From Prolixibacteraceae bacterium (GTDB lineage Bacteria; Bacteroidota; Bacteroidia; Bacteroidales; Prolixibacteraceae): 64,000 nucleotides of DNA. The notes below the pieces were generated by a model. The model ran no database searches and was not told where the DNA came from. It saw only the letters and a program-made list of their open reading frames with translations. The stretch lies in the NCBI GenBank assembly GCA_028683385.1, contig JAQUIJ010000005.1:248001-312000 (forward strand). The letters are read 5' to 3'. Below, piece by piece: positions 43,151 through 53,553 of this stretch (within the stretch, counting starts at the first letter, position 1; every line of letters begins with the position of its first letter). Both the position numbers and the translations under genes were made by a program.

Positions 43151-43265
43151 GGATAAACACTAACTCAAAACTTTTATTAAAATATACTGTTTAAATCAAA
43201 ACAGATTAAAAAATCGTTGGTGTTAACTTTTTGACTTAGAGCCTTGGTGGCTGAAAAATGGAAAA

Positions 43266-44561
43266 ATGAAGAAGCAAAAAATAAATGTAGTGACTTTAGG
43301 TTGCTCGAAAAACTTAGTTGATTCGGAAGTATTACTGAATCAGCTTTCGATGGATGGTTTTGAAGTTGTTCACGATTCGAATGATGCAGATTCGGATATC
43401 GTAGTGATCAATACCTGTGGATTTATTCACGATGCCAAAGAGGAATCGGTGAATACTATTTTGCAGTTTGTTGATGCCAAAGGTCGCGGCGACATTGATA
43501 AATTATACGTGATGGGTTGTCTTTCGGAGCGGTACAAAACTGATTTGGAAAAGGAAGTTCCTGAAGTGGATAAGTTTTTCGGAAAGTTCGATTTGAAAGC
43601 CTTGGTTGGTGAGTTGAAAGCAACTTATCGCCCGGAGTTTATCTATGAGCGCAAAATTACTACTCCATCACATTTTGCGTACCTGAAAATTTCGGAAGGA
43701 TGTAACCGTGTCTGCGCCTTTTGTGCCATTCCGGGTATGACGGGGAAGCATGTCTCTAAATCGATGGATGACTTGGTGAAAGAAGCCAAATATCTTGCGA
43801 AAAGTGGTGTGAAAGAGATTTTGCTTATTGCCCAGGATTTGTCGTATTACGGTATCGATTTATACGGAAAAGGAATGTTGGCCGAATTGATTCAGAAGAT
43901 TTCTGAGATTGATGGCATTGAATGGATTCGACTTCATTATTTATATCCAACAAAGTTCCCGATGGATATTTTGCCGTTATTTAAAACAGTTACTAAACTC
44001 TGCAAATACATTGATATTCCGCTTCAGCATAGTTCGAATAATGTGCTGAAACACATGTTGCGCCAGGTTACTACTGAAGAAACTGAAGCTTTACTTCAGA
44101 AAATAAAGGAAGAAGTTCCTGGAATTGCAATTCGCACAACCATGTTGATCGGCCATCCGGGTGAAACAGAAGAGGATTTTGAACAACTGAAAAGTTTTGT
44201 CAGCAAACATCGGTTCGACCGCTTGGGTGCATTCTCCTATTCGCACGAGGAAGGAACGTATGGCTACAAAAAATACACCGATGATATTCCTGAAGATGTC
44301 AAGCAGGCTCGTGTCGAAGAATTGATGGGCATTCAGCAAATTGTTTCGTCGCAGTTAAATGCCGAAAGAGTAGGGCAGAAGTTGAAAGTGATCATCGATC
44401 GCGAAGATGAAGAATTCTTTGTAGGACGTACTGAGTTTGATTCTCCAGAGGTGGATGGCGAAGTATTGATCTGCAAAGAAGTTGCGCTGAAAAAGGGACA
44501 GTTTTGTGAAGTTGAAATTACCAGTTCAGAAGAGTTTGATTTGTACGGGAAAGTCGTATAG
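43266..44561 (+). CDS. rimO: ribosomal protein S12 methylthiotransferase
   Basis: 431 residues. Three N-terminal cluster cysteines are C13, C51 and C85 (LGCSKN, NTCGF, MGCLSE); the radical-SAM motif is CNRVCAFC (C146, C150, C153). A TRAM domain ends the protein. It adds a methylthio group to Asp88 of S12. LGCSKNLVDSE separates it from MiaB. Confidence 0.96.
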   Translation: MKKQKINVVTLGCSKNLVDSEVLLNQLSMDGFEVVHDSNDADSDIVVINTCGFIHDAKEESVNTILQFVDAKGRGDIDKLYVMGCLSERYKTDLEKEVPEVDKFFGKFDLKALVGELKATYRPEFIYERKITTPSHFAYLKISEGCNRVCAFCAIPGMTGKHVSKSMDDLVKEAKYLAKSGVKEILLIAQDLSYYGIDLYGKGMLAELIQKISEIDGIEWIRLHYLYPTKFPMDILPLFKTVTKLCKYIDIPLQHSSNNVLKHMLRQVTTEETEALLQKIKEEVPGIAIRTTMLIGHPGETEEDFEQLKSFVSKHRFDRLGAFSYSHEEGTYGYKKYTDDIPEDVKQARVEELMGIQQIVSSQLNAERVGQKLKVIIDREDEEFFVGRTEFDSPEVDGEVLICKEVALKKGQFCEVEITSSEEFDLYGKVV

Positions 44562-44636
44562 CTCATCACACAGCCAAAATTATTGGGTTTTGCTTATTGG
44601 AGTTGGGTGCTTAGAGAAATTTGCGCGTCTGGATAT

Positions 44637-45233
44637 TTAGAAATACTGTTCGGTAGGTTGATTTCTGCTCGATTTGTTGTTGATGTATTTATCCCAATCA
44701 CTTATGGGCAGGGGCTTACTTCTTTTCATCAGGTATTCCCGTAGTCTGGTAACAATGATTTTATTGGTATAGTCAATTTCAACTATTTTTTTTACCGGCA
44801 TTGGATGTTTCGCAAGTACATAATATTCCCAGGTTGATCGGTATTCTGGAGCTTCTATTTTATTCCAAATGGTGTCCATTACGATGATATTGGCTAATTC
44901 CTTTGAAAGTTGAAGCGACTTTATAATCGGTTTTCCAAAATATAGCTTATTCCCAGGTATGAAGGATACTCTCAATGTGTCAAAATTTAGATATCCGGTT
45001 TGAAGGATTGTGTCTTTTACAATTTCATTGCAATATTTCAAGTATATTTTATAACGATCTGATTTTGATTTGGATATTCGTTGGGGGCTAGATACTATAA
45101 TCTCAGGTATAGTGTCATTGGTAATCGCATTGCCCTTAGTAACGGGGTTTTGAGGTTTTTTATTCGTAAAGGCACAAAATGCGATAAGCAATATAATTGC
45201 AATTAACAATTTGTGGATTCTCTGAAATTTCAT
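44637..45233 (-). CDS. unrecognised secreted protein
   Basis: 198 residues. A basic N-terminus plus hydrophobic stretch (about 8-22, LLIAIILLIAFCAF) suggests a signal peptide or a membrane anchor; a Cys lies at 20 but the lipobox is poor. The rest is soluble with repeated ITND/IPEIIVSS-like strands and a basic end. I do not recognise a family. The gene stands alone, convergent with rimO. Confidence 0.6.
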   Translation of the reverse strand: MKFQRIHKLLIAIILLIAFCAFTNKKPQNPVTKGNAITNDTIPEIIVSSPQRISKSKSDRYKIYLKYCNEIVKDTILQTGYLNFDTLRVSFIPGNKLYFGKPIIKSLQLSKELANIIVMDTIWNKIEAPEYRSTWEYYVLAKHPMPVKKIVEIDYTNKIIVTRLREYLMKRSKPLPISDWDKYINNKSSRNQPTEQYF

Positions 45234-45747
45234 AGTTTATATACTTATGATATATCGTTAGCCGTGTTTGTCAGTAAATAGTGTTGTCTTATTTATTTAC
45301 AGATACTTATCTGTAATTTAATCACTTCTGTTATTAAGATGTGAGATTTATGTTTTTTTTTGCCTTTTCAGACAGAATACCTAAATTGCTATTCCTGATT
45401 GCATCTCTTCAATTTCCAGAAATAAGATAGAACTTGAAAATTTAGAACAGGCAATGTTGTAAATGGTTTAATTTGCTTGTTTAGATGTTTTTATGCATTA
45501 CCAGTGACAGATTTATTCACTCATTTTCAGGTTGAAAATACCAACTAAAAATAGAATTTCCAATCTAAAGTTGTAAAATATCAATTACTCCTACGAAATA
45601 AACATCCATAATCGGATTAATGTTGTTGCATTTACTTGAGTTGTCATGATATTGTAAAGTCAATAATTTTGTAATTTATTGTTTGGTAGTATGTTGGGTG
45701 GAAAAATAAATATTTAATATAAACTTATTAAATGTTGATGTGAAATA
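45234..45747. other. AT-rich gap, no gene seen
   Basis: 514 bases, distinctly AT-rich, with no convincing ORF on either strand, no word repeat and no strong hairpin. It may hold the promoter of the unknown protein (minus) and 3' UTR sequence of the hydrolase gene. Confidence 0.5.
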
Positions 45748-46761
45748 TTATTTGATTGCTGTCAATCCAAGTTTTTCTTCAGCAAATTGGTAGCTGGCCT
45801 TTTCGACATCCTGCCACGATTTTGAAAACAGCTTACAGGCTATTGGGTGGTTGCCTGCTTCTGGAAAAGCTATTTTTTGTTTTTGATTCTCCTGAGTGCC
45901 AAGTTCATCGTACATTTTCAGCATAGCATCAACTTTTACTACCTGATCCTGATTTTCCTTATCCTTGTAATAATATCCTAAAAAAACAGGCATTTTAACT
46001 TTCTGAAAAGTTTCTTTACTCATGGTCGATTCAACCAATTGCTGAAGGTAAACCACTGCTTCCAACCGGTATTTGCAGTTCCAGTACCGACAATCTTCTG
46101 ATGCAAAATCGGAGTTGGTAATTCGGTAGTTCCCATGATAAACTTTGCGCGCAATTTGCAGCCCCCAGGGCTTGCTCAGTATAAAAGCTGCTCCGTTATT
46201 TATGGCCACATTCGGTGAGTACAAAATAAGTCCTGAAATCAAATCTGGAAATTCGGAGGCAAGCTTTAAACTTAAGGTTCCTCCTGTTGAGGTGCTCATC
46301 AGGATCACTTTATCGCCCAGCGATTGTGCCACGACCAATGCTTCTTTTGCCGATTCGTATAGGCGATCGGGAGTCATGTCAATTAACGCCTCAGTCGTAT
46401 CAATTCCATGCGAAGCCAGGCGTGGTAGATATAAATTCATGCCATACCGATGGGCGAAATCGATGTTCGTGGGGTTTCCTTCGTACCAGGAGGCTGAAAA
46501 ACCATGAAGGTAAAGCAGACAGTAGGAAGTTTTGTTTTTCAAACTGTCGTTTGCCCATATAATCCGGCTTTCATTGTCCGGCTTGATTTTTTTTCCTGAT
46601 TCTTTATTCCGGACATAAGATTCTACTTCGTTAGTCTGAAGTTGTATTGAAGGGAGGTTTCGGTTTAATTCTGGTTTCGGGAATTGGGGTCCTGATAGAT
46701 AGGTAATTAAAAGAACGATGATTAAAATACTTGTAGTTGTCAGAAACTTTTTCATAGCCAA
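45748..46761 (-). CDS. alpha/beta hydrolase, membrane-anchored
   Basis: 337 residues with one N-terminal membrane helix (about 9-22). The hydrolase fold shows LYLHGF with oxyanion positions (84-89), the nucleophile elbow STSTGG at 156-161 (Ser158; the usual first Gly is Ser) and a catalytic His in EAGNHPIA near the end. An esterase or lipase-like role is likely, with unknown substrate. A start two codons further (MKKFL) is possible. Confidence 0.8.
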   Translation of the reverse strand: MAMKKFLTTTSILIIVLLITYLSGPQFPKPELNRNLPSIQLQTNEVESYVRNKESGKKIKPDNESRIIWANDSLKNKTSYCLLYLHGFSASWYEGNPTNIDFAHRYGMNLYLPRLASHGIDTTEALIDMTPDRLYESAKEALVVAQSLGDKVILMSTSTGGTLSLKLASEFPDLISGLILYSPNVAINNGAAFILSKPWGLQIARKVYHGNYRITNSDFASEDCRYWNCKYRLEAVVYLQQLVESTMSKETFQKVKMPVFLGYYYKDKENQDQVVKVDAMLKMYDELGTQENQKQKIAFPEAGNHPIACKLFSKSWQDVEKASYQFAEEKLGLTAIK

Positions 46762-46832
46762 TTAGTTCTATCGGAATATTCGAAAATTATATTCTGCTAA
46801 ACTACTTAAAATTGAAATAAGTTCGATTTCTG

Positions 46833-47258
46833 TTAACTAATTTTCAAATTTGTTCCGTCGAGGGTTGCTGTGTATGTTTTTAAAGAACTGGTAGCAGGCC
46901 CTTGCAAAACCGAGCCTCCGGTAGAAAATATTGAACCATGGCACGGACATTCAATTTTATCCGTCGTACTATTGAATGCGACTGTACAACCTTGATGGGT
47001 GCAGATTTTAGTTAATGCAATGTAACTTGAAGTCCCAGTCCGGATAATTAAATAGTCCCCGCTGTATGCATATCCGTTAACGGTTTTTAATGAGTTTAAA
47101 TCTGGCAAATTCAAATCAATCGTTGTTGTGCCTGTTCCACCGGCAGCAGGTGTTGGTGCCGGGTCGCTCGATTTACTGCATGAATTCAATAGAGATGGTG
47201 CTAAAAAAAACAAGCTTCCACCAATAAGTGCTTTGCTGAAAAATTCTTTTCTGTCCAT
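46833..47258 (-). CDS. Rieske [2Fe-2S] lipoprotein-like protein
   Basis: 141 residues. The two cluster motifs CTHQGC and CPCHGS are complete, with GGSVLQGPA in the proline loop. The N-terminus MDRKEFFSKALIGGSLFFLAPSLLNSC is an export signal with a lipobox-like end (LLNSC, Cys27). It is a single-domain periplasmic electron carrier or oxidase subunit; no cytochrome partner is adjacent. Confidence 0.85.
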   Translation of the reverse strand: MDRKEFFSKALIGGSLFFLAPSLLNSCSKSSDPAPTPAAGGTGTTTIDLNLPDLNSLKTVNGYAYSGDYLIIRTGTSSYIALTKICTHQGCTVAFNSTTDKIECPCHGSIFSTGGSVLQGPATSSLKTYTATLDGTNLKIS

Positions 47259-47484
47259 TTTTAATGTGTTTGAAGTTTATAACTTGAAAATACAGTCATG
47301 AGTTTTCTATTTTAATAGGAGTGGTGATGACGAAAAATTTCCATTTAAGCAACAAAATTTAAACAACATGATTAGTTAATGGTTCAATTGTTCAATTCAA
47401 ATAAGCCATGGGTTTAAACTTTAAAAATTGCTATTTGTTACTTTATTACTTACTTTAAAAAACTGAAAAACCAATCATTCAACA

Positions 47485-50214
47485 ATGGATAAATTTTCAC
47501 AAGTGGGAAATCAGGAAATAGCTGCCATCGAAGAAATGTATTCTTCGTATCTTGTTGATCCTGAATCTGTAGATTCGAGCTGGAAGAATTTCTTTGTCGG
47601 TTTTGAATTTGCCCGTAAAAATTTCGCTGATAACAAAGTTTTAGCACACGACGAAAAGATTGATAAGGAATTTGCAATTCTTAACCTTATCCATGGTTAT
47701 CGTCAGCGTGGTCATTTATTTACCAAGACCAATCCGGTTAGGTCTCGCAGAAAGTACTCCCCAACACTGGACATCGAAAACTTTGGGTTACAGAAGTCTG
47801 ATCTGAATACTGTTTTTCAGGCAGGAAATAGCATTGGCATTGGCCCGGCAACCCTTAGTGCAATTGTAGAACATCTCGAAGCGACCTATTGCGAGTCGAT
47901 AGGCGTTGAATATGTTTTTATGCGCGATCCGGCACTGATTGATTGGCTGAAATTTAAAATGGAATCGACCCGAAATTCGGAAAATTTCACTCCTGAAAAA
48001 CGGAATCATATTTACTATCACCTGAAACTAGCGGTTGGATTCGAAAATTTCATTCATAAGAAATTTGTTGGGCAGAAACGGTTTTCACTTGAAGGCGGCG
48101 AAGCGCTGATTCCTGCTCTTGATGCTGTTATTGAGCATGGTTCGGAGCTTGGAATTCAAGATTTTGTGGTTGGAATGTCGCATCGTGGCCGTTTAAATGT
48201 TCTGGCAAACATTCTGAAAAAACCTTACGAACATATTTTTAAAGAGTTTGTAGGTAAGGAATACGAGCAGGACATCTCACTTGGTGATGTCAAATACCAT
48301 TTGGGATACGAGAACGATGTGGAAACCGATTCAGGGAAGAAAATTCATCTGAGCCTGATGCCTAATCCATCGCATCTTGAAACGGTAGGTGCATTGGTTC
48401 AGGGAATGGCTCGCTCTCGAATTGATATAAAATACGAAGGTAATTACGATAAAGTAGCTCCAATTGTTATTCATGGAGACGCTGCTATTGCTACACAGGG
48501 GATTGTGTATGAAGTGATTCAGATGTCGCAGTTGGATGGTTACAAAACCGGTGGAACCATTCATTTGGTGATTAATAATCAGGTTGGATTTACAACCAAT
48601 TATTTGGATGCCCGATCGAGTACCTACTGTACCGACGTTGCCAAAGTGACCCGTTCACCTGTATTTCATGTGAATGGCGATGATGTAGAGGCCATTATTT
48701 TTACCGTCAAACTGGCAATGGAATTCCGGCAAAAATATCATGCTGATGTATTTATCGATATTTTATGCTATCGCAAATACGGACACAATGAAGGTGATGA
48801 ACCTCGTTTTACTCAGCCGTTATTGTATAAGGCCATCGAAAAACACCAGAACCCTCGTGATATTTATGCCGAAAAACTAGCTGCGCATGGAGTGATGTCT
48901 CTCGATGAAACTTCAAAGCTAAATCATGAATTTGATCAATATCTGGAAGCAAAATATCAGGAGTCTGAAAAAATAGATAAAGTTAAAGTTCGCCAATTTT
49001 TGAATAGTGAGTATCGTGCCTTTGATAATCCGGCTAAAAAGAATTTGCTGAAATCCGTAAAAACCGGGCTTGCAAAAAGTGAATTGTTTCGCATTGCAGA
49101 AAGAATAAATTCACTTCCGGCTGAAAAAAAATTCTTTAAAAAGATTGATCGGATTGTAGAAGACCGCCGCATGATGATGCTCGATAACCGTATGGACTGG
49201 GCGATGGCCGAGCTGCTTGCATACGGAACTTTGCTTGAAGAAGGTTTTCCTGTCAGGCTGAGTGGTCAGGATTCGGAACGTGGAACTTTTGCACACCGGC
49301 ATGCTTCGTTTGTTGTTGAAGATACCGATGAAAAGTATTTTCCATTGAAAAATATTAGCGAAAAGCAGGCCAATTTCCATGTTTTTAATTCGCTTTTATC
49401 GGAGTATGGCGTACTCGGATTCGAATATGGCTATTCGCTTGCCAATCCAAATGGTTTGACCATTTGGGAAGCTCAGTTTGGCGATTTCGCCAATGTTGCT
49501 CAGGTTATTTTCGATCAGTATATCTCCTCGGCATACGAAAAATGGGGAATGATGAATAGCTTGGTTTTGTATCTTCCTCATGGCTACGAAGGTCAGGGGC
49601 CGGAACATTCAAGCGGACGTATTGAGCGTTTTTTAAATCTGACCGCCGATAATAATATGCAGGTTGTTGTTCCAACTACTCCGGCCAATATGTTCCATTT
49701 GCTTCGTCGGCATTTGCACTGGAATGTGCGTATTCCGCTCGTCATTTTCACGCCTAAGAGTCTGTTACGACACCCAATGGTAACTTCGTCGGTTGATGAA
49801 TTGGCCGAAGGTTCATTCCACGAAATCATTGAAGACACAGTGCATCATCCTGAAACGATTCAGAAACTGGTTTTCACCTACGGAAAATTGTATTACGATT
49901 TGCACAAACGGATGGCGGAAGAAGGTGTTACAAATATGGCAATCGTTCGGGTGGAGCAATTATTTCCACTGCCAATCGAACAAATAAAATCAATCATTGC
50001 CAAATATCCGAAGGTTGAAAACGTTTACTGGGTGCAAGACGAACCGTCGAATATGGGCGCATGGTCGCACATTCAGCGCTTTTTGCCAGATGTGCCTTTT
50101 ACATTAATATCACGTTCGGCAAGTGCAAGTCCGGCCGGAGGTTTGATGTTTCAGCACAACACCCGGTTAAAGAAAATACTGGATACCGTTTTTGAAGAAA
50201 AAGTGTTGGCCTGA
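47485..50214 (+). CDS. sucA: 2-oxoglutarate dehydrogenase E1 component
   Basis: 909 residues, full length. Thiamine-diphosphate enzyme: HRGRLNVL, GDAA...GIVYEVIQMS, NNQVGFTT, RKYGHNEGDEP with Mg/ThDP ligands, and a C-terminal transketolase half with GQDSERGTFAHRHA and PHGYEGQGPEHSS. It decarboxylates 2-oxoglutarate and passes succinyl to the SucB lipoyl arm. It is followed by sucB after 285 bases of repeats. Confidence 0.97.
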   Translation: MDKFSQVGNQEIAAIEEMYSSYLVDPESVDSSWKNFFVGFEFARKNFADNKVLAHDEKIDKEFAILNLIHGYRQRGHLFTKTNPVRSRRKYSPTLDIENFGLQKSDLNTVFQAGNSIGIGPATLSAIVEHLEATYCESIGVEYVFMRDPALIDWLKFKMESTRNSENFTPEKRNHIYYHLKLAVGFENFIHKKFVGQKRFSLEGGEALIPALDAVIEHGSELGIQDFVVGMSHRGRLNVLANILKKPYEHIFKEFVGKEYEQDISLGDVKYHLGYENDVETDSGKKIHLSLMPNPSHLETVGALVQGMARSRIDIKYEGNYDKVAPIVIHGDAAIATQGIVYEVIQMSQLDGYKTGGTIHLVINNQVGFTTNYLDARSSTYCTDVAKVTRSPVFHVNGDDVEAIIFTVKLAMEFRQKYHADVFIDILCYRKYGHNEGDEPRFTQPLLYKAIEKHQNPRDIYAEKLAAHGVMSLDETSKLNHEFDQYLEAKYQESEKIDKVKVRQFLNSEYRAFDNPAKKNLLKSVKTGLAKSELFRIAERINSLPAEKKFFKKIDRIVEDRRMMMLDNRMDWAMAELLAYGTLLEEGFPVRLSGQDSERGTFAHRHASFVVEDTDEKYFPLKNISEKQANFHVFNSLLSEYGVLGFEYGYSLANPNGLTIWEAQFGDFANVAQVIFDQYISSAYEKWGMMNSLVLYLPHGYEGQGPEHSSGRIERFLNLTADNNMQVVVPTTPANMFHLLRRHLHWNVRIPLVIFTPKSLLRHPMVTSSVDELAEGSFHEIIEDTVHHPETIQKLVFTYGKLYYDLHKRMAEEGVTNMAIVRVEQLFPLPIEQIKSIIAKYPKVENVYWVQDEPSNMGAWSHIQRFLPDVPFTLISRSASASPAGGLMFQHNTRLKKILDTVFEEKVLA

Positions 50215-50499
50215 AAAAGAAAGTCACAGTGATCAGTCTCAGTAGTCAGTGTCAATAGCAAAAACTCAGGCAAACAGATCAGTTGTCAGTTGATATTGTA
50301 CGATAAAATTGTTAATAATTGAAGTGGGTATTACCCTGAAAGGGTTAAATATCAATAGCCCAGGGTAAGTGAGGAACGAACGAAACCCTAGGTAAACGGT
50401 CCCGCATAAATAAAGGCGCATTAGTTAATCAAATTTGAAAAGTTGAAGTTGTATGCGCCGAATTGAAGAACAAAATTGAAACAAATAAAAAAACCAATC
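50215..50499. repeat. sucA-sucB gap: CAGT words and palindrome repeat
   Basis: 285 non-coding bases. 50221-50300 holds CAGTGATCAGTCTCAG-like words matching the ends of ccoS and nuoG. ACCCT-GAA-AGGGT (50333-50345) is followed by TAAATATCAATAG (50346-50358), and then a second hairpin (CCCAGGGT with ACCCTAGG, 50359-50392). It separates sucA from sucB, which are usually adjacent. There is no gene. Confidence 0.6.
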
Positions 50500-51759
50500 A
50501 TGTTAATCGAAATCAAAGTGCCAACACCCGGTGAATCAATTACTGAAGTTGAACTCGGGAAATGGCTGGTTGCTGAGGGTGATCTTGTTGAAAAGGATCA
50601 GGAGGTAGCTGAAATAGAATCGGATAAAGCCACTTTGACTTTGTCTGCAACAGAAAGTGGACAAATTAAAATACAAATTCAGGAAGGAGAGCGGGTTGCT
50701 GTTGGCGCAATTGCCTGCACCATCGATACTAGTTTTGTTGTAGAAAGAAAGACAGAAAAGGAACCCATTGCCTCCGAACTTTTTGTTAAGCCTCAGGAAG
50801 CTAAAGTTTCAGAACCTGAAAAGAAAAGTATAGCGAAAGCAGCCGTTAAACCTGAAGATTCAAATGTAAAGGTTACTCCGGTAGCTCGTGAAATGATGGA
50901 GGAAAACAATCTCTCGATGGACGAAGTTTTGAGCGGATTGCACCGGATATCGAAAGGAGATATTGAAGCAGTACTGGCACTTCCGAAGCAAAATCAGAAA
51001 ACGATTGTGCCATCAAAGGGGACATTCTCCAGAGAGGAAAAACGTGAGAAAATGACTTCGTTACGCCGTAAACTGAGTGAACGTTTGGTGGCGGTAAAGA
51101 ACGAAACGGCCATGCTCACCACGTTCAACGAAATTGACATGAGCAGGGTGATGGAGATGCGTACCAAGCTTCAGAATAAGTTTGTCGAGAAATATGGCTT
51201 GAAACTGGGTTTTATGTCCATTTTCAGTAAGGCAGTGGCTGAGGCTATGCAGTTTCATCCAACAATTAATGCTCAAATCAATGGCGAAGAAATTATCTCT
51301 CCTGAATTTGTAGATATTGGTATCGCGGTGCAAACACCCAAAGGGCTGATGGTTCCGATTATCCGGAACACGGAAAGCAAAACAATTGCTGAAATCGAAA
51401 TAGAATTAAAAGTGCTGGCCGAAAAAGCCCGAACTAAAAAGATAACCGTTGAAGAACTGACTGGTGGAACATTTACAATTACCAATGGTGGAACTTTCGG
51501 TTCATTGATGTCGACACCAATTATCAATCCGCCACAATCGGCTATTTTAGGGATGCACAACATTGTTGATCGCCCAATTGCAGTAAACGGACAAGTTGTG
51601 ATTCGTCCGATGATGTATGTGGCTCTATCGTACGATCACCGCATCATCGACGGGAAAGATTCCGTGGGCTTCCTTGTGAAGGTAAAAGAACTGATTGAGA
51701 ACCCCGAGCGATTGCTCACCAATGGCCGGAATCCGGAGGAAGTTTTGCTGGGTTTGTAA
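50500..51759 (+). CDS. sucB: 2-oxoglutarate dehydrogenase E2, dihydrolipoyl succinyltransferase
   Basis: 419 residues from ATG at 50500; a TTG-initiated frame at 50476 is less likely. The lipoyl domain has the modified Lys43 in ESDKATL; a subunit-binding domain ([15 protein letters not shown]) and the catalytic domain follow, with YDHRIIDG near the end. It makes succinyl-CoA. No dedicated E3 gene is seen in the window. Confidence 0.96.
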   Translation: MLIEIKVPTPGESITEVELGKWLVAEGDLVEKDQEVAEIESDKATLTLSATESGQIKIQIQEGERVAVGAIACTIDTSFVVERKTEKEPIASELFVKPQEAKVSEPEKKSIAKAAVKPEDSNVKVTPVAREMMEENNLSMDEVLSGLHRISKGDIEAVLALPKQNQKTIVPSKGTFSREEKREKMTSLRRKLSERLVAVKNETAMLTTFNEIDMSRVMEMRTKLQNKFVEKYGLKLGFMSIFSKAVAEAMQFHPTINAQINGEEIISPEFVDIGIAVQTPKGLMVPIIRNTESKTIAEIEIELKVLAEKARTKKITVEELTGGTFTITNGGTFGSLMSTPIINPPQSAILGMHNIVDRPIAVNGQVVIRPMMYVALSYDHRIIDGKDSVGFLVKVKELIENPERLLTNGRNPEEVLLGL

Positions 51760-51781
51760 GAATTCATGACTGAAAATACTG

Positions 51782-51818
51782 AAGCTCTTTCCTTTATGGG
51801 GAGGAGCTTTTTTTATTT
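51782..51818 (+). terminator. sucB terminator
   Basis: AAGCTCTTTCC pairs with GGAGGAGCTT around a short loop and is followed by a T-run, 23 nt past the sucB stop. Confidence 0.85.
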
Positions 51819-51877
51819 TTGAGGTTTGGTTCTGACCGAATCTTTGTACATTTACAAAACAACCTAAAAGATACTCA

Positions 51878-52384
51878 ATGAAGCCACTTTTTTTTCTCAG
51901 TTTAATTCTGGTAATCCTGACTTCATGCTCCCCAAATAAAGCTCCGGAAACCAAACATCACTCCAACTTCCATTTTGCCAAAGTTGATAAATCCACTTTC
52001 GGGAAAACAGAATTGGTTTACATCCCGATTTACAGCGATATTTATTACATCGATACTAAACATACATTTTCACTTACGGCAACATTAAGCATCCGGAATA
52101 CTTCTTTTAAGGATTCCATCTATGTTTTTGCAATTGACTATTACAATTCAGGTGGGGAAAAGATACGTCGCTACAACGAGTCGACTTTACTAGTCAAACC
52201 TATGGAGTCGGTTGATTTTGTTGTTGAAAATAAGGATGACACTGGTGGTGTAGGTGCAAATTTTGTGGTAGAGTGGGGGGCAAAGCCAGAAGCACAGCGA
52301 CCCTATTTCCAGGGAGTAATGATTGGGACATCTGGTCAACAGGGTATTTCGTTTACTACTGAAGGAATTGTTATTCAGAAGTAA
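51878..52384 (+). CDS. DUF3124 lipoprotein
   Basis: 168 residues. Signal peptide with lipobox LTSC (Cys17). The DUF3124 pattern is strong: LVYIPIYSDIYYI, LTATLSIRNTSF, VDFVVENKDDTGGVGANFVVEW and MIGTSGQQGISFT. The function is unknown. It lies between the sucB terminator and the convergent envelope gene. Confidence 0.85.
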   Translation: MKPLFFLSLILVILTSCSPNKAPETKHHSNFHFAKVDKSTFGKTELVYIPIYSDIYYIDTKHTFSLTATLSIRNTSFKDSIYVFAIDYYNSGGEKIRRYNESTLLVKPMESVDFVVENKDDTGGVGANFVVEWGAKPEAQRPYFQGVMIGTSGQQGISFTTEGIVIQK

Positions 52385-52457
52385 TCAGGAAATTGTTTTC
52401 TTACCCATTGATGCGAAGCCAATGACTACAAATTATTGCTAAGCGCAACTTTCAGGT

Positions 52458-53360
52458 TTATTTGCTTAATTCTATGCTTTTTGTTCCAAACGGGATGGTC
52501 AATCCAAGCCATGGAATGGCAATAAAACTGCCAATATCACCTCCGATGGGTATGAATGCTCCGAAGTCTAATCCGGTATGTTTGATTATCCGACGACCTC
52601 CCAATGACATCAAAACCATAAAGTTATCTTGCGTACCAATGAAATAGTTCTCTGTAATGAAATAGCCTTTAGCTCCGGTTCGAATCATTCCACTGATGTT
52701 AATTGTAGGATTGCTTGCCATTTGTCCACCAGCATAACCCCAGCCTAGTCCAATGTTTAGGTTTTGGTCTTTTGATCCGAACGTGGTAATTCCATATAAA
52801 ATTCCAAATCCGGATTTTGATTCTCCGACAACGGTTCCCATAAGTGCTCCAATACCCAAATTGAATTGGTTTTCAACAACAGGAACCGAAAACTTGGCTG
52901 TTATCCATGCCGGTGTATAGGACGATGCAAAAAGAAATAGAGGAACAGTCCCAATTCCGGCCGAAAGATGGTTGGTTATGCCATAAACAGCCTGATTAAA
53001 AAGAACCCATACGTTTTGGTAATAACCTTCTCCTTGTTTAAGGCTATAGCCGTTTGGTGCCCAAAAGTAACGGGTTTCCTGAGGATTATCGAGCCAATAG
53101 CTCCCATCCTTTGATTGAACCGCGGTGAGCCGGGAGATTTTTTTTATTTCGGATTGCGGGATTGTAATCTCCCCGAGTTTGTCCGTTTTTATCCGGATTG
53201 TTTCAGATGTTTTATTCAGGATAATTCCAAAATACTCATTGCCATCAATTGTTTCTATTTGATATTTGGTAGAGTCTTGAAAATTCTGGGAATAGGACAA
53301 TGTTGGAATTCCGCTTAAAATAACGATTAACAGGATGAGTATTGATAATGTTTTTTTCAT
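52458..53360 (-). CDS. secreted beta-rich envelope protein
   Basis: 300 residues, signal peptide to about 25 (ending SYSQ). It has an N-terminal small beta domain (YQIETIDGNEYFGIILNKTSETIRI) that resembles a sensing/adhesion fold, and a C-terminal half of alternating, glycine-rich strands (FNLGIGALMG, GLGWGYAGGQM, FGAFIPIGGDIG) that suggests an outer-membrane barrel. I do not recognise a named family. Confidence 0.6.
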   Translation of the reverse strand: MKKTLSILILLIVILSGIPTLSYSQNFQDSTKYQIETIDGNEYFGIILNKTSETIRIKTDKLGEITIPQSEIKKISRLTAVQSKDGSYWLDNPQETRYFWAPNGYSLKQGEGYYQNVWVLFNQAVYGITNHLSAGIGTVPLFLFASSYTPAWITAKFSVPVVENQFNLGIGALMGTVVGESKSGFGILYGITTFGSKDQNLNIGLGWGYAGGQMASNPTINISGMIRTGAKGYFITENYFIGTQDNFMVLMSLGGRRIIKHTGLDFGAFIPIGGDIGSFIAIPWLGLTIPFGTKSIELSK

Positions 53361-53466
53361 GATTGTAGGAATTGAAAATAATAGATCAAATCTTTCATCA
53401 TAACTTATTTTAATCCAAATTGTTCAAAGTGAATTTTGTTGGATAATTTTCAGAAAATTGGGCAAT

Positions 53467-53500
53467 AAAAAAGCCACCCGCATGTGAGGACGAGTGGCTC
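53467..53500 (-). terminator. rplI terminator
   Basis: Read on the minus strand: AGCCACTC pairs with GGGTGGCT and is followed by a T-run, 54 nt after the rplI stop. Confidence 0.8.
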
Positions 53501-53553
53501 TATCTGTTTGTTTGAAAATGCTTGAGTTCTGTATTTATAAACGGTTAATAAAT

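Noticed and set aside
50476-50499. Upstream TTG start for sucB
   Set aside because: The ATG at 50500 begins exactly where the lipoyl domain begins in the family, and the extra residues are low-complexity.
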